This document shows positions 43,477 through 52,600 of a stretch of 64,000 nucleotides of DNA, piece after piece (the stretch's first letter is position 1; every line of letters begins with the position of its first letter). Source of the DNA: Caballeronia temeraria. GTDB taxonomy: Bacteria; Pseudomonadota; Gammaproteobacteria; Burkholderiales; Burkholderiaceae. The translations under genes and the position numbers were made by a program. The notes under the pieces were generated by a model, which worked only from the letters and a program-made list of their open reading frames with translations, was not told where the DNA came from and did no database searches. The DNA is taken from the NCBI RefSeq assembly GCF_001544795.2, contig NZ_FCOI02000009.1, positions 124,001 through 188,000 on the forward strand, in the 5' to 3' direction.

Positions 43477-44010
43477 TCAGACGGACGTGGCGCGTTCGAG
43501 CACGGTGGTCGAGAGCGGCGCGAGGTTCATCGCGTAGACGGACGTGAGCGGCTTGCCGAGCGCCTGCGCGAGCGCCACTTTCACGACGATCGCATGCGTG
43601 ACGACGATGCAGCGCTCGCATCCCTTCAGCCGGTCGATGAGCGCGAGCCCTTCGGCGACGCGCGCCGCAAGCATCGCGACGCTTTCGCCGCCATGCGCAC
43701 GAGCGTGCGGATCTGCGAGCCACGCGGCGACCTGTTCGGGCTCGCGCTCGCCCGTCTCGCGTATCGAGTGCCCGCGCCAACGGCCATAGTCGATGTCGTC
43801 GAACGCGGGAACGATGTCGAATGCATCCGCGATCCATGCCGCCGTCTCGCGCGCGACGCGTGCGGGGCTTGCGATCACGCGCGCGTTTCCCCGCGCACGC
43901 AAAGGCGCGAGTTGCGAACGTGCATCGTGTTCGGCGGGCTCGTCGCCGATGGGAAAGCGACCGGTTTTCATCGCGCGCGTGGCGGCGTGGCACAGAAGAA
44001 TGAGTTCCAA
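43477..44010 (-). CDS. Histidine phosphatase family protein (CobC/alpha-ribazole phosphatase-like)
   Basis: 177 residues from TTG 44010. The phosphoglycerate-mutase fold is visible: an N-terminal LILLCHAAT where the family has the RHG motif, FDDIDYGRWRG, GGESVAMLAARVAEGL and the second catalytic His in VVTHAIVV. The usual Arg of RHG is Cys here. Its location beside cbtBA suggests the alpha-ribazole-5'-phosphate phosphatase step of B12 assembly. The start is uncertain: the frame stays open into the cbtB riboswitch (GTG at 44106), and no candidate start has an SD. Confidence 0.7.
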   Translation of the reverse strand: MELILLCHAATRAMKTGRFPIGDEPAEHDARSQLAPLRARGNARVIASPARVARETAAWIADAFDIVPAFDDIDYGRWRGHSIRETGEREPEQVAAWLADPHARAHGGESVAMLAARVAEGLALIDRLKGCERCIVVTHAIVVKVALAQALGKPLTSVYAMNLAPLSTTVLERATSV

Positions 44011-44057
44011 GGGAATGGCGGGACGGATCGGAATCGTTTCACTTTGCAGCGGATCAT

Positions 44058-44200
44058 CATAGAATGGCAAGCTTGCAGTGCGAGGAAGCCGGTGCAAACC
44101 CGGCACGGTCGCGCCACTGTATGCGGTTCGTCAACGCGAAAGCGCGGCGCCGCGAGTCAGACCCCGCTGCATGCTCTTCGTCAATCGGGACGCGCTTTTC
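44058..44200 (+). promoter_or_regulatory. Cobalamin riboswitch upstream of cbtB
   Basis: The hallmarks of the B12 aptamer are in order: GAGGAAGCCGGTGCAAACC (44081-44099), GGCACGGTCGCGCCACTGTA with the GCCACTG core (44102-44121), and GAGTCAGACC (44154-44163), ending in a hairpin region before the cbtB SD. It would switch cbtBA off when cobalamin is abundant. It lies between the divergent phosphatase and cbtB. Confidence 0.88.
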
Positions 44201-44214
44201 CCTGGAGAACCACC

Positions 44215-44448
44215 ATGAATGCTTCCAACGCGCCGGTCTTTTCCGCTCCGGTTTCCCCGTCGCTCCACGCACCCGTGCCCATTCCGGTGCGCGAAGTGCT
44301 GCCGTGGGCCGTCTTCATCGGCCTGATTCTTTTGATCGCGATCTATTTCGTCGGCGCCGAGCAAGGCGCGACGTCCATTTTCTCGGGCACGTACGTCCAC
44401 GAATTCGTCCACGACGGCCGGCATCTGCTCGGCTTTCCGTGCCACTGA
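44215..44448 (+). CDS. cbtB: Predicted cobalt transporter subunit CbtB
   Basis: 77 residues with one transmembrane helix (LPWAVFIGLILLIAIYFVGA) and a C-terminal His-rich tail (YVHEFVHDGRHLLGFPCH) that may bind cobalt, as in CbtB proteins. CTGGAG lies seven bases before the ATG at 44215. It follows the cobalamin riboswitch by 15 bp and is followed by cbtA after 9 bp. CbtAB is a predicted B12-regulated cobalt importer; experimental support is limited. Confidence 0.88.
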   Translation: MNASNAPVFSAPVSPSLHAPVPIPVREVLPWAVFIGLILLIAIYFVGAEQGATSIFSGTYVHEFVHDGRHLLGFPCH

Positions 44449-44457
44449 GGACGCGCG

Positions 44458-45234
44458 ATGATTCGCACTTTGCTGATACGCGGCATGATCGCGGGGCTGG
44501 TCGCGGGCCTGATCGGCTTCGGATTTGCGCGTGCGTTCGGCGAGCCGTCGGTGGCGCAAGCCATCGCGTTCGAGACGCAGCATGAGCATGCGCACGAGCA
44601 CGAACATGCCGATGCTGCGGCGCCCGCTGCGCATTCACACGATCACGGCGACGAGGAACTCGTCTCCCGCGATACGCAAGCGGGCCTCGGCCTCCTGACC
44701 GGCGTTGCGGTGTTCGGCACCGCGCTTGGCGGTCTCTTCTCGCTCGTGTTCGCGTTTGCCTACGGACGGCTCGGCGCGCTGCATGCGCGCGGCACGTCGG
44801 CGTTGCTGGCGCTGTTCGGCTTCGTGAGTGTCGCCATCGTGCCGTTTCTGAAGTACCCGCCGAATCCGCCTGCGGTCGGAAATGCCGAGACCATCGGACC
44901 GCGCACGGCGCTTTTCTTCGGTATGGTGGCGATTTCGATCGCGGCAGCGGTGTTCGCCGTGCATCTGCAACGGCGCATGGCGGCGCGGCACGGCGGCTGG
45001 AACGCGACGCTCATCGCGGCTGCGGCGTACATCGTCGTGATCGTGGTGGCGCAGGTCGCGCTGCCGCGTATCGATGAAGTGCCCGCCGATTTCTCCGCTT
45101 CGCTGCTGTGGAATTTCCGGCTGGCCGCGATCGGCATTCAGGCGCTGCTCTGGACGACGCTCGGTCTCGTGTTCGGCGCGCTCGCCGCGCGTGAGCTGGA
45201 GCGGCCGGCGGTGAGGCGAGTGGCTGCGGCTTGA
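44458..45234 (+). CDS. cbtA: Predicted cobalt transporter subunit CbtA
   Basis: 258 residues, about five to six transmembrane helices. A His-rich loop after the first helix (HEHAHEHEHADAAAPAAHSH, about residues 42-63) is a likely metal-binding site. Conserved LKYPPNPPAVG fits the CbtA family. GAGGA lies six bases before the ATG. Second gene of the riboswitch-controlled cbtBA unit, ended by a strong terminator. Confidence 0.88.
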   Translation: MIRTLLIRGMIAGLVAGLIGFGFARAFGEPSVAQAIAFETQHEHAHEHEHADAAAPAAHSHDHGDEELVSRDTQAGLGLLTGVAVFGTALGGLFSLVFAFAYGRLGALHARGTSALLALFGFVSVAIVPFLKYPPNPPAVGNAETIGPRTALFFGMVAISIAAAVFAVHLQRRMAARHGGWNATLIAAAAYIVVIVVAQVALPRIDEVPADFSASLLWNFRLAAIGIQALLWTTLGLVFGALAARELERPAVRRVAAA

Positions 45235-45258
45235 ACGGTTTTCGTTGCCGCTGACGAG

Positions 45259-45293
45259 GCCCGCGTTTCGTCAGGAACGCGGGCTTTTCGTTT
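45259..45293 (+). terminator. Terminator of cbtBA
   Basis: A 9-bp perfect stem (GCCCGCGTT / AACGCGGGC), 8-base loop and TTTTCGTTT tail, 25 bp after the cbtA stop. It lies inside the tail of the convergent DUF1289 gene region. Confidence 0.88.
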
Positions 45294-45516
45294 GCGCTTT
45301 CGCCGCGCGTCGCGCGAGCAATTGATCGAAGAGATCGAGTTTCGCGGAATCGTCCATCGACCTGAACGTCTTGATCTCCTCGCGGCTCCTGAAACAGCCG
45401 AGGCATAAACCGGTTTCGGGATCGAGCTTGCAGACATCGGTGCAAGGCGAGCCGATGGGTTCCTGAGCTTTCGCGCGTTCGATCGTGAAGTCGAGCGTGT
45501 CTTGAGTCATCGTCAT
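45271..45516 (-). CDS. DUF1289 family protein
   Basis: 81 residues. The four-cysteine signature of DUF1289 is present: GSPCTDVCKLDPETGLCLGC followed by FRSREEI, a probable iron-sulfur or zinc site. The ATG overlaps the cobB stop (ATGA, 45513-45516), so it is coupled to cobB. Association with cobalamin genes is by position; the family occurs widely without it. Confidence 0.85.
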   Translation of the reverse strand: MTMTQDTLDFTIERAKAQEPIGSPCTDVCKLDPETGLCLGCFRSREEIKTFRSMDDSAKLDLFDQLLARRAAKAQTKSPRS

Positions 45517-46811
45517 AGTGATTCGCCGCGAAAGAGCGCGGCGGCGGCCCTCGGATTCGACGGCCAGTAACCGTGCATATACGTGGCCGTCACCGGCCCG
45601 TGCCGATAGAGCGCTTCGCCCGCTGTGCCCGTGGTCGCGTGCGTTGCGTTGAGCACGGCTTGCATCGGCGTTTGCAGCGTCGAGTAATGGAATGTGTGGC
45701 CCGTCATCGCGCCGTGCATCGTGTCGATGCGCTGCATCGCGAGGCGCGATAGCTTGCGTTGCATCGCGGCATCGCCGGGGAGGATGCCGAGCATCGCGTG
45801 CCGCGTGCCTTCGACGTCGGTCAGCGTGTCGAGCAGATACAGCATGCCGCCGCATTCCGCGATCACTGGCTTCTGCTGCGCGACGTGCGCATCGATCGAC
45901 GCGCGCGTGCGTTCGTTCGAAGCGAGCGTCACGGCGTGCAGTTCGGGATAGCCGCCGGGGAGATAGAGCGCATCGGCATCGTGAGGCGCGGGCTCGTCGG
46001 CGAGCGGCGAGAACGTGCTGATGCGCGCGCCCATCGCGACGAGCAAATCGACATTCGCCGGATAGACGAACGAAAACGCGGCATCGCGCGCGATGGCGAT
46101 ATGCATGCCGTCGAGCAGGCGCGGCGGCGCGGGCAGCGTCGCATCGTCGAAATGGACGGGCGGCGGAAAATCGGCCAGCGTGGTTTGCGCGATGGCATCG
46201 GCGGCGCGGTCGAGCCGCGCGTCCAGACCCGCGACTTCATCGGGCTGCGTGAGGCCGAGATGGCGCTCGGGCAATGCGATATCGTCGGCATTCGAAAGAT
46301 GGCCGCAATAGCGCAGCCCTTCGGGGATGGTCTCCGACAACATCTGCGCATGCCGCGCCGATGCCACGCGATTCGCGAGCACGCCATGAAAGGGCACATC
46401 GTCACGATAACGCGCGAGGCCGAACGCGATCGCGCCGAAGGTCTGCGCCATGCCGTGCGCGCCGATCACCGCGAGCACGGGCACCTTGAACGTGGCGGCG
46501 AGATCGGCGCTGCTGGGCGTGCCGTCGAAGAGACCCATCACGCCTTCGATGAGAATGAGATCGGCCTCGCGCGCGGCCTTTGCGAGCAACGCGCGGCACG
46601 CATCGAGCCCGACCATCGACAGATGCAACGAATAGACGGGCGCGCCGCATGCGCGCTCGAGAATCATCGGATCGAGAAAGTCGGGGCCGGTCTTGAACAC
46701 GCGCACTTTCAGGCCACGGCGCGTGTGATGGCGCGCGAGCGCGGCCGTCACCGTGGTCTTGCCTTGATGCGACGCGCTCGCGCCGATGAAAAGAGCGGGG
46801 CAGTCGGGCAT
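45513..46811 (-). CDS. cobB: Cobyrinic (hydrogenobyrinic) acid a,c-diamide synthase
   Basis: 432 residues. An N-terminal ATP-binding amidotransferase domain (ASASHQGKTTVTAALARH, VRVFKTGPDFLDP, ILIEGVMGLFDG) is followed by a C-terminal triad glutaminase (LPGGYPELHA, nucleophile Cys in IAECGGMLYLLD, TGHTFHYS). It amidates the a and c side chains with glutamine and ATP, in the aerobic route before cobalt insertion. It follows cobO by 5 bp. Full length for the family. Confidence 0.93.
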   Translation of the reverse strand: MPDCPALFIGASASHQGKTTVTAALARHHTRRGLKVRVFKTGPDFLDPMILERACGAPVYSLHLSMVGLDACRALLAKAAREADLILIEGVMGLFDGTPSSADLAATFKVPVLAVIGAHGMAQTFGAIAFGLARYRDDVPFHGVLANRVASARHAQMLSETIPEGLRYCGHLSNADDIALPERHLGLTQPDEVAGLDARLDRAADAIAQTTLADFPPPVHFDDATLPAPPRLLDGMHIAIARDAAFSFVYPANVDLLVAMGARISTFSPLADEPAPHDADALYLPGGYPELHAVTLASNERTRASIDAHVAQQKPVIAECGGMLYLLDTLTDVEGTRHAMLGILPGDAAMQRKLSRLAMQRIDTMHGAMTGHTFHYSTLQTPMQAVLNATHATTGTAGEALYRHGPVTATYMHGYWPSNPRAAAALFRGESL

Positions 46812-46816
46812 CGCGT

Positions 46817-47419
46817 TCAGAACTCGACGCCGCGTTGCGCTTTCACACCCTGTTCGCGATACGGATGCTTGACGAGCCGCATCTCGGTGACGAGATCGGC
46901 AAGCTCGATCAACGCGTCGGGCGCATGGCGTCCCGTCACGACGACATGCAGCATCGCGGGCCGCGCCTTGAGCACGTCGAGGACTTCATCGAGCGGCAGA
47001 TATTCGTACTTGAGCACGGTGTTCAGTTCGTCGAGCACGACCATCTGATACTCGCCGCTTTCGATCATGCGGCGCGCTTCGTTCCACCCTTTGCGCGCGG
47101 TGGCGATGTCGGCTTCGCGGTTCTGCGTGTTCCAGGTGTAGCCGTCGCCCATCGTGACGAAATCGCAATGCGCGATCGCGCCGAGGAAATCGCGCTCGGA
47201 CGTATGCAGCGCGCCCTTGATGAACTGCACGACGCCGAGCTTCATGCCGTGTCCGAGCACGCGCACGGCCATGCCGAACGCCGCCGTGGTCTTGCCCTTG
47301 CCGTTGCCCGTATTCACGATCAGAAGGCCTTTCTCGTGATCGGCCGCGGCCTGCTTCTTTTCGTGGCCTTCCTTGCGGCGCTGGGTCATGCGCAGATGCG
47401 ATTCGGTATCGGTTTTCAC
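46817..47419 (-). CDS. cobO: Cob(I)yrinic acid a,c-diamide adenosyltransferase
   Basis: 200 residues, CobO/BtuR family, with the P-loop NTGNGKGKTTAAFG, the VVQFIKGA segment and the VVLDELNTVLKYEYL motif. It attaches the 5'-deoxyadenosyl group to the corrin cobalt. The start is GTG at 47419, with GGAG five bases upstream. First gene of the leftward cobO-cobB-DUF1289 unit; I see no riboswitch in the 112 bp before it. Confidence 0.93.
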   Translation of the reverse strand: MKTDTESHLRMTQRRKEGHEKKQAAADHEKGLLIVNTGNGKGKTTAAFGMAVRVLGHGMKLGVVQFIKGALHTSERDFLGAIAHCDFVTMGDGYTWNTQNREADIATARKGWNEARRMIESGEYQMVVLDELNTVLKYEYLPLDEVLDVLKARPAMLHVVVTGRHAPDALIELADLVTEMRLVKHPYREQGVKAQRGVEF

Positions 47420-47531
47420 GGGATCTCCAGAGAAAGACGGCCGTATCGTACAACAGGCGGCGGCTTAATTCTGCGCTAACAGACGGTGTGCATCATGCAA
47501 TCACACGATCACCGACTTCAGGAGCAAGGAA

Positions 47532-47747
47532 ATGGACGCGCTCTACTTATATCTGGAACTCGTAGCGCTTATCGTGCTCGTCTGGCTGTGCCGCGACAAG
47601 TTCAAGCCGGTCGTGGCCAAGCCGATCGCCGAGAAGGCGCGCCCGCATCCGGCGACGAGACCGGTCTTCATGTTCCATCCGCGCGGGGCGCATGCATCAT
47701 TGCGATCGCGACGGTTACGCCACAATCGATCGTCTTTGGCACGATGA
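47532..47747 (+). CDS. Possible small membrane protein
   Basis: 71 residues starting MDALYLYLELVALIVLVWLC, a clear hydrophobic helix, followed by a basic tail. AGGAG lies seven bases before the ATG, so initiation is credible. The last 80 bp overlap the 3' end of cobE on the opposite strand, and that part is Arg/Ser-rich as expected of an antisense frame, so the tail may be incidental. No family recognised; it may also be a shorter protein altered by drift. Confidence 0.4.
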   Translation: MDALYLYLELVALIVLVWLCRDKFKPVVAKPIAEKARPHPATRPVFMFHPRGAHASLRSRRLRHNRSSLAR

Positions 47748-48105
47748 GCGTTTGCGCGTTGCCCGCGAGCAGCGCGCAAGGCTCGCAAGCGCTGTCGACG
47801 TTCACATGCTTCACCGCATGTTGCGATATCGCCGTGCGCGGCGCTTGCGCGATTTCATCGGCGCTATAGAAACGCAGCGGCAGACCATGACACTCGCAAA
47901 ACGCGAGCAAACCCGCTTCGGCGCGCTTGACGTCGATGCTCGCGATGACCGCGATATCGCGCCACTCAAGCGCGCCCAGTGCGCCGCGCACGGCCTGTTC
48001 GATCGCCTCGGCGCGCGTGCCGCGTCTGCAGCCGATACCCACGGCGAGGCGCATGACAGCGGGCTGATTCATGTGATCGATGACGGATTCCATGCGGACC
48101 GACAT
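47668..48105 (-). CDS. cobE: Cobalamin biosynthesis protein CobE (CbiG C-terminal-like)
   Basis: 145 residues, matching the CobE/GbiG C-terminal fold: RLAVGIGCRRGTRAEAIEQAV, DVKRAEAGLLAFCECHGLPL, FYSADEIAQAP. CobE is a small protein of the aerobic pathway with an ill-defined role, related to the C-terminal half of CbiG. ATG 48105 has AAAGG five bases upstream; a GTG 6 bp earlier is possible. A monocistronic unit divergent from the cobW riboswitch. Confidence 0.82.
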   Translation of the reverse strand: MSVRMESVIDHMNQPAVMRLAVGIGCRRGTRAEAIEQAVRGALGALEWRDIAVIASIDVKRAEAGLLAFCECHGLPLRFYSADEIAQAPRTAISQHAVKHVNVDSACEPCALLAGNAQTLIVPKTIDCGVTVAIAMMHAPRADGT

Positions 48106-48154
48106 TACCACCTTTCTTGACGCTCGCGCCCGCCGGGCCTAGACTTTCACGCAG

Positions 48155-48395
48155 TTTTGGTGCTCGCGCGCGGATTCTCTCGCGCGCAGTTAAACGGGAA
48201 GCAGGGCGCGTTCCGTTCGATTCGTCGAACGCACGTCAACCTGCGCTGCCCCCGCAACGGTAAGCGATGCCCCGCGCGCGACGTTTTCATCGCGCTCCGG
48301 GAAGCCGGCTTCGAGGCCACTGCGCGTGAGAAACGCGCGGGAAGGCGAAGCGGCGTCGTCGTCAGCCCGGATACCGGCCAGACTTTCAGAGGGGA
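48155..48395 (+). promoter_or_regulatory. Cobalamin riboswitch upstream of cobW-cobN
   Basis: The 413-bp gap 48106-48518 has no gene but holds a full B12 aptamer: a TTAAACGGGAAGCAGG element (48191-48206), CTGCCCCCGCAACGGTAAGC (48246-48265), GAAGCCGGCTTCGAGGCCACTG-type core with GCCACTG at 48315-48321, and GTCAGCCCGGATACCGGCC (48362-48380). It would repress cobW-cobN-chlI/D when B12 is high. Remaining sequence to cobW is the expression platform. Confidence 0.92.
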
Positions 48396-48518
48396 TCGCG
48401 CTCGCGGGGATGCGACGCGGCCCATGATCCATCGAAGCGTGCGTTTCCCTGCTCATCCAGCCGCGTTGCCAGGCATCGCGCGACATGAAGCGCATGCACC
48501 TGAAGCCACGGAGCTACG

Positions 48519-49604
48519 ATGCAAACCCGCAAGATTCCCGTCACGGTCGTGACCGGCTTTCTCGGCAGCGGCAAGACCACACTGATGCGGCATATCCTGT
48601 CGAACGCGCAAGGCAAGCGCATCGCGGTGATCGTCAACGAATTCGGCGAGCTCGGCATCGACGGGGAAATTTTGAAGGGCTGCGGCATCGGTTGCGACGA
48701 CGAAGCCGGCTCCAAAGACCGCAATCTGTATGAACTCGCGAACGGGTGCCTGTGCTGCACCGTGCAGGAAGAGTTCTATCCCGTGATGGAACAGCTCGTC
48801 GAGCGGCGCGAGAGCATCGATCACGTGCTGATCGAAACGTCGGGGCTCGCGTTGCCGAAGCCGCTCGTGCAGGCGTTCAACTGGCCGTCGATCAAGAACG
48901 CGTTCACCGTCGATGCCGTCGTGACCGTGGTCGATGGTCCCGCCGCCGCGAGCGGTCAGTTCGCGGCGAATCCCGTCGCCGTCGATGCGCAACGCAAGGC
49001 CGATCCGAGTCTCGATCACGAATCGCCGCTGCATGAGTTGTTCGAGGATCAGTTGTCTTCGGCGGATCTCGTCATCGTCAACAAGACCGATCTGATGGAT
49101 GATGCAGCGATGCAAAAGGTCGAAGCGCTCGTGCGGCCGGAGATTCCGCCCGAAGTGAAGATCGTGCCCGCGCAAATGGGCAAGCTCGATGTGCATACGC
49201 TGCTCGGCCTCGAATCGGCATCGGAAGAGACGATTCATTTGCGGCACGATCATCACGGCTCGACGGACGACGAAGGTCACGCCGACCATCATCACGACGA
49301 ATTCGATTCGGTGGTTGTGCATGGCAGCGTCGAATCGCGCGAGCAGGCGTTGGCCGCGCTGCATGCGCTCGTCGAGCAGCACACGATCTATCGCGTGAAG
49401 GGTTTCGCGGCGTTGCCCGGCGCGGCGATGCGGCTCGTCGTGCAGGGCGTCGGGCGACGTTTCGACAGTTACTTCGATCGTCGCTGGCAGGCCGATGAAG
49501 CAACCACGCAAAGCCGCTTCGTGCTGATCGGCGAAGACCTCGAACGCGATGCGTTGCAGCGCGCGTTCGACGCCGCGCTCGCAAACGCACCCGTGCAGGC
49601 CTGA
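48519..49604 (+). CDS. cobW: CobW, GTPase metallochaperone of cobalamin synthesis
   Basis: 361 residues, COG0523 G3E GTPase. P-loop GFLGSGKTTLMRHIL, the metal-binding CxCC in NGCLCCTV, the GTP-specificity motif VNKTDL, a His-rich loop (HDHHGSTDDEGHADHHHDEF, about residues 243-262) and a CobW C-terminal domain. CobW is thought to deliver cobalt to the CobN chelatase. It directly follows the B12 riboswitch and precedes cobN by 4 bp, which supports that role. Confidence 0.93.
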   Translation: MQTRKIPVTVVTGFLGSGKTTLMRHILSNAQGKRIAVIVNEFGELGIDGEILKGCGIGCDDEAGSKDRNLYELANGCLCCTVQEEFYPVMEQLVERRESIDHVLIETSGLALPKPLVQAFNWPSIKNAFTVDAVVTVVDGPAAASGQFAANPVAVDAQRKADPSLDHESPLHELFEDQLSSADLVIVNKTDLMDDAAMQKVEALVRPEIPPEVKIVPAQMGKLDVHTLLGLESASEETIHLRHDHHGSTDDEGHADHHHDEFDSVVVHGSVESREQALAALHALVEQHTIYRVKGFAALPGAAMRLVVQGVGRRFDSYFDRRWQADEATTQSRFVLIGEDLERDALQRAFDAALANAPVQA

Positions 49605-49608
49605 CGCG

Positions 49609-52600
49609 ATGCATCTGCTCCGCACGACACCGGGCGGCTTCGTCGACGACACGCAAGGCGTCATGCGCATCGATCAGACGAGCGCGCCGATCGTCGTGCT
49701 CAGTTCCGCGGATACGACGCTCGCCTTGCTCGCAAGCGTTTTTCCGCGCCTCGAAGCCGGTTTTCCCGACGTGCGGCTCGCGAATCAATCATTTCTGCGC
49801 CAGCCCGCATCGGTCGATTTCTATATCGACGATGTACTGCGTCACGCGAAGGTCGTGATCGTCGATCATCTCGGCGGCGAATCGTATTGGCCTTATGGCA
49901 TCGAGCGGCTCGTCGCGCTCGCGAAAGAGCGCAAGCAGATGCTCGCGATGTTTTCGGGCGATCTGACCGAAGACCCGACTCTCATCGGCAAGAGCACGGC
50001 GGATGCGCAATTTTGCCGCGAACTGTCGCGTTATCTGCGCGAAGGCGGCGCGCGCAATGCGGAAGAGTTTCTGCGCATGATCGCGCATCGCGCGTTTGGT
50101 TTCGGGCGCGAGCCGCAGCCGCCTAGCCCGCTGCCTGCCGTTGCGATCTATCATCCCGAGCGCGATATCGCGGTCATCGAAGACTGGCAGGCGCGCTGGA
50201 CCGAAGGCGCGCCCGTCGCCGCGATTTTGTTTTATCGTGCGCATTTGCAGTCGGGCAACACGGCCGTCTTCGATGCCCTCATCGAAGCGCTCGAAAAAGA
50301 AGGCCTGAATCCGCTGCCGATCGCGATTTCGTCGCTCAAGGAGAGCGTGAGCCGCGAAGTGGTCGAGCGTCTATGTGCGGAGCATCGTGCATCCCTGGTA
50401 TTGAATACGACGGCGTTTGCGGCGAGCGTCATCGGTGAGGATGACGAAGTATTCGAAGTCGCGAGCGATGCGCCCGTGCTGCAAGTCATTCTGAGCGGCG
50501 GCAATCGCGACGACTGGCAGAAGGACGATCAAGGCTTGAATTCGCGCGACGTCGCAATGCACGTTGCGCTGCCCGAAGTCGATGGACGCATCATCACGCG
50601 CGCCGTGAGCTTCAAGGGACTCGCGTATTACTGCAAGCATACGCAAGTGGACGTCGTGCGCTATCAGGCCGATACGGAGCGCGTGCGTTTCGTTGCGGAA
50701 CTGAGCCGGCGATGGTGCGCGCTGCGTCATACGTCGAACGCGCAGAAGCGCATCGCGCTCGTGCTCGCGAACTATCCGGCGAGCGAAGGACGCATCGGCA
50801 ATGGCGTGGGACTCGACACGCCCGCATCCACGATCAACATTCTGTCGATGCTGGCGCGCGAAGGCTATCGCGTCGGCGACATTCCGGCGAACGGTGACGC
50901 GCTCATCGCCGCGCTGACCGAAGGCGTGACCAACGATCCCGTCGTGCGCGACTTGCGTCCCGCGCTGCAGAGTCTGTCGCTCGATGACTATCTCGACGCA
51001 TATCGCACGCTGCCCGCCGATGCGCGCGCCGCGCTGGAAAAGACCTGGGGCGCGCCGGAAGACGATCCGACCGTCAGGCGTGGACGCTTCATGATCGCGG
51101 GCTATCGTTGCGGCGAAGTCTTCGTCGGCATTCAGCCTTCGCGTTCGCGCGAGCGTAACGATTACGCGAGCTATCACGATGCCGAGCTCGTCCCGCCGCA
51201 TTCGTATCTCGCGTTTTATTTCTGGCTGCGCGTGCGCTTTCAGGCGGATGCGCTCGTGCATGTCGGCAAGCACGGCAATCTCGAATGGCTGCCGGGCAAG
51301 AGCGTCGCGTTGTCCGCGTCTTGCTGGCCGGATGCGATTCTTGGGCCGATGCCGCATCTCTATCCGTTCATCGTGAACGATCCGGGCGAAGGCAGTCAGG
51401 CGAAGCGCCGCGCGCAGGCCGTAATCATCGATCATCTGATGCCGCCGCTCACGCGTGCCGAAAACTACGGGCCGTTGCAGGATCTCGAACGCCAGGTTGA
51501 CGAGTACTACGAAGCATTGATGGTCGATGTACGCCGCGCGAAGCTGCTGCGCAAGTCGATACTCGCGAATATCGTCGAGAACCGGCTGCACGAGGAACTC
51601 GGGCTCGATGCGCCACGCGACACCGTGGGCGAAGACGCATTGCTCACGCGCGCCGATGCCTATCTCTGCGAGCTGAAGGAAGCGCAGATTCGCGACGGCC
51701 TGCACGTCTTCGGCGTCTCGCCACAAGGCGTGCAGCGGCGCGACACGCTGCTCGCGCTGGGCCGCTTTCCGATCGGCGACGGGCAGGGCGCGAACGCGAG
51801 CCTCATCACGGCGATCGCGCGCGATCTGCAATTGCCCGATGCCTTCGATCCGCTCGATGCCGACTGGGCCGCGCCGTGGAGCGGGCCGCGTCCGCAAGCG
51901 CTCGTCGATGTGATCGATGCGCCTTGGCGTCATCAGGGCGATACGCGCGAGCGTCTCGAATCGTTAGCAATGCAACTCCTGTCCGGCGATGAAACCGCAG
52001 CGCCCGGCCCGCATGCATCGCTCGTGCTCGAACGCTTGCGTGGCGATGTGCTCGCACGGCTCGACGCATGCGGTCCGCAAGAACTGACGCAACTAAAGCG
52101 CGGTCTCGAAGGACGTTTCGTGCCGCCCGGTCCGAGCGGATCGCCTTCGCGCGGCAGGCCCGATGTGCTGCCCACGGGCCGCAACTTCTATTCGGTCGAT
52201 ACGCGCGCGTTGCCGACGCAGGCCGCCTGGTCGCTCGGCGTGAAGTCGGCGAATGCATTGGTCGAGCGCCATGTGCAGGATCACGGCGACTTTCCGCGCG
52301 CGATCGGCTTGTCGGTCTGGGGCACGGCGACAATGCGCACCGGCGGCGACGACATCGCGCAGGCATTCGCGTTGATCGGCGTGCGGCCGAAGTGGGCGGC
52401 GGGCAGTCATCGCGTGACCGACTTCGAGATACTGCCGATCTCCATCTTCAATCGGCCGCGCATCGACGTGACGTTGCGTGTGTCGGGCTTCTTCCGCGAT
52501 GCTTTCGCGAACCTCATTCATCTCTTCGATGCAGCGGTTCAGGCCGTAGCCGAACTCGATGACGAACCCGCCGACGTCAATCCGATTCGCGCACGCATCC

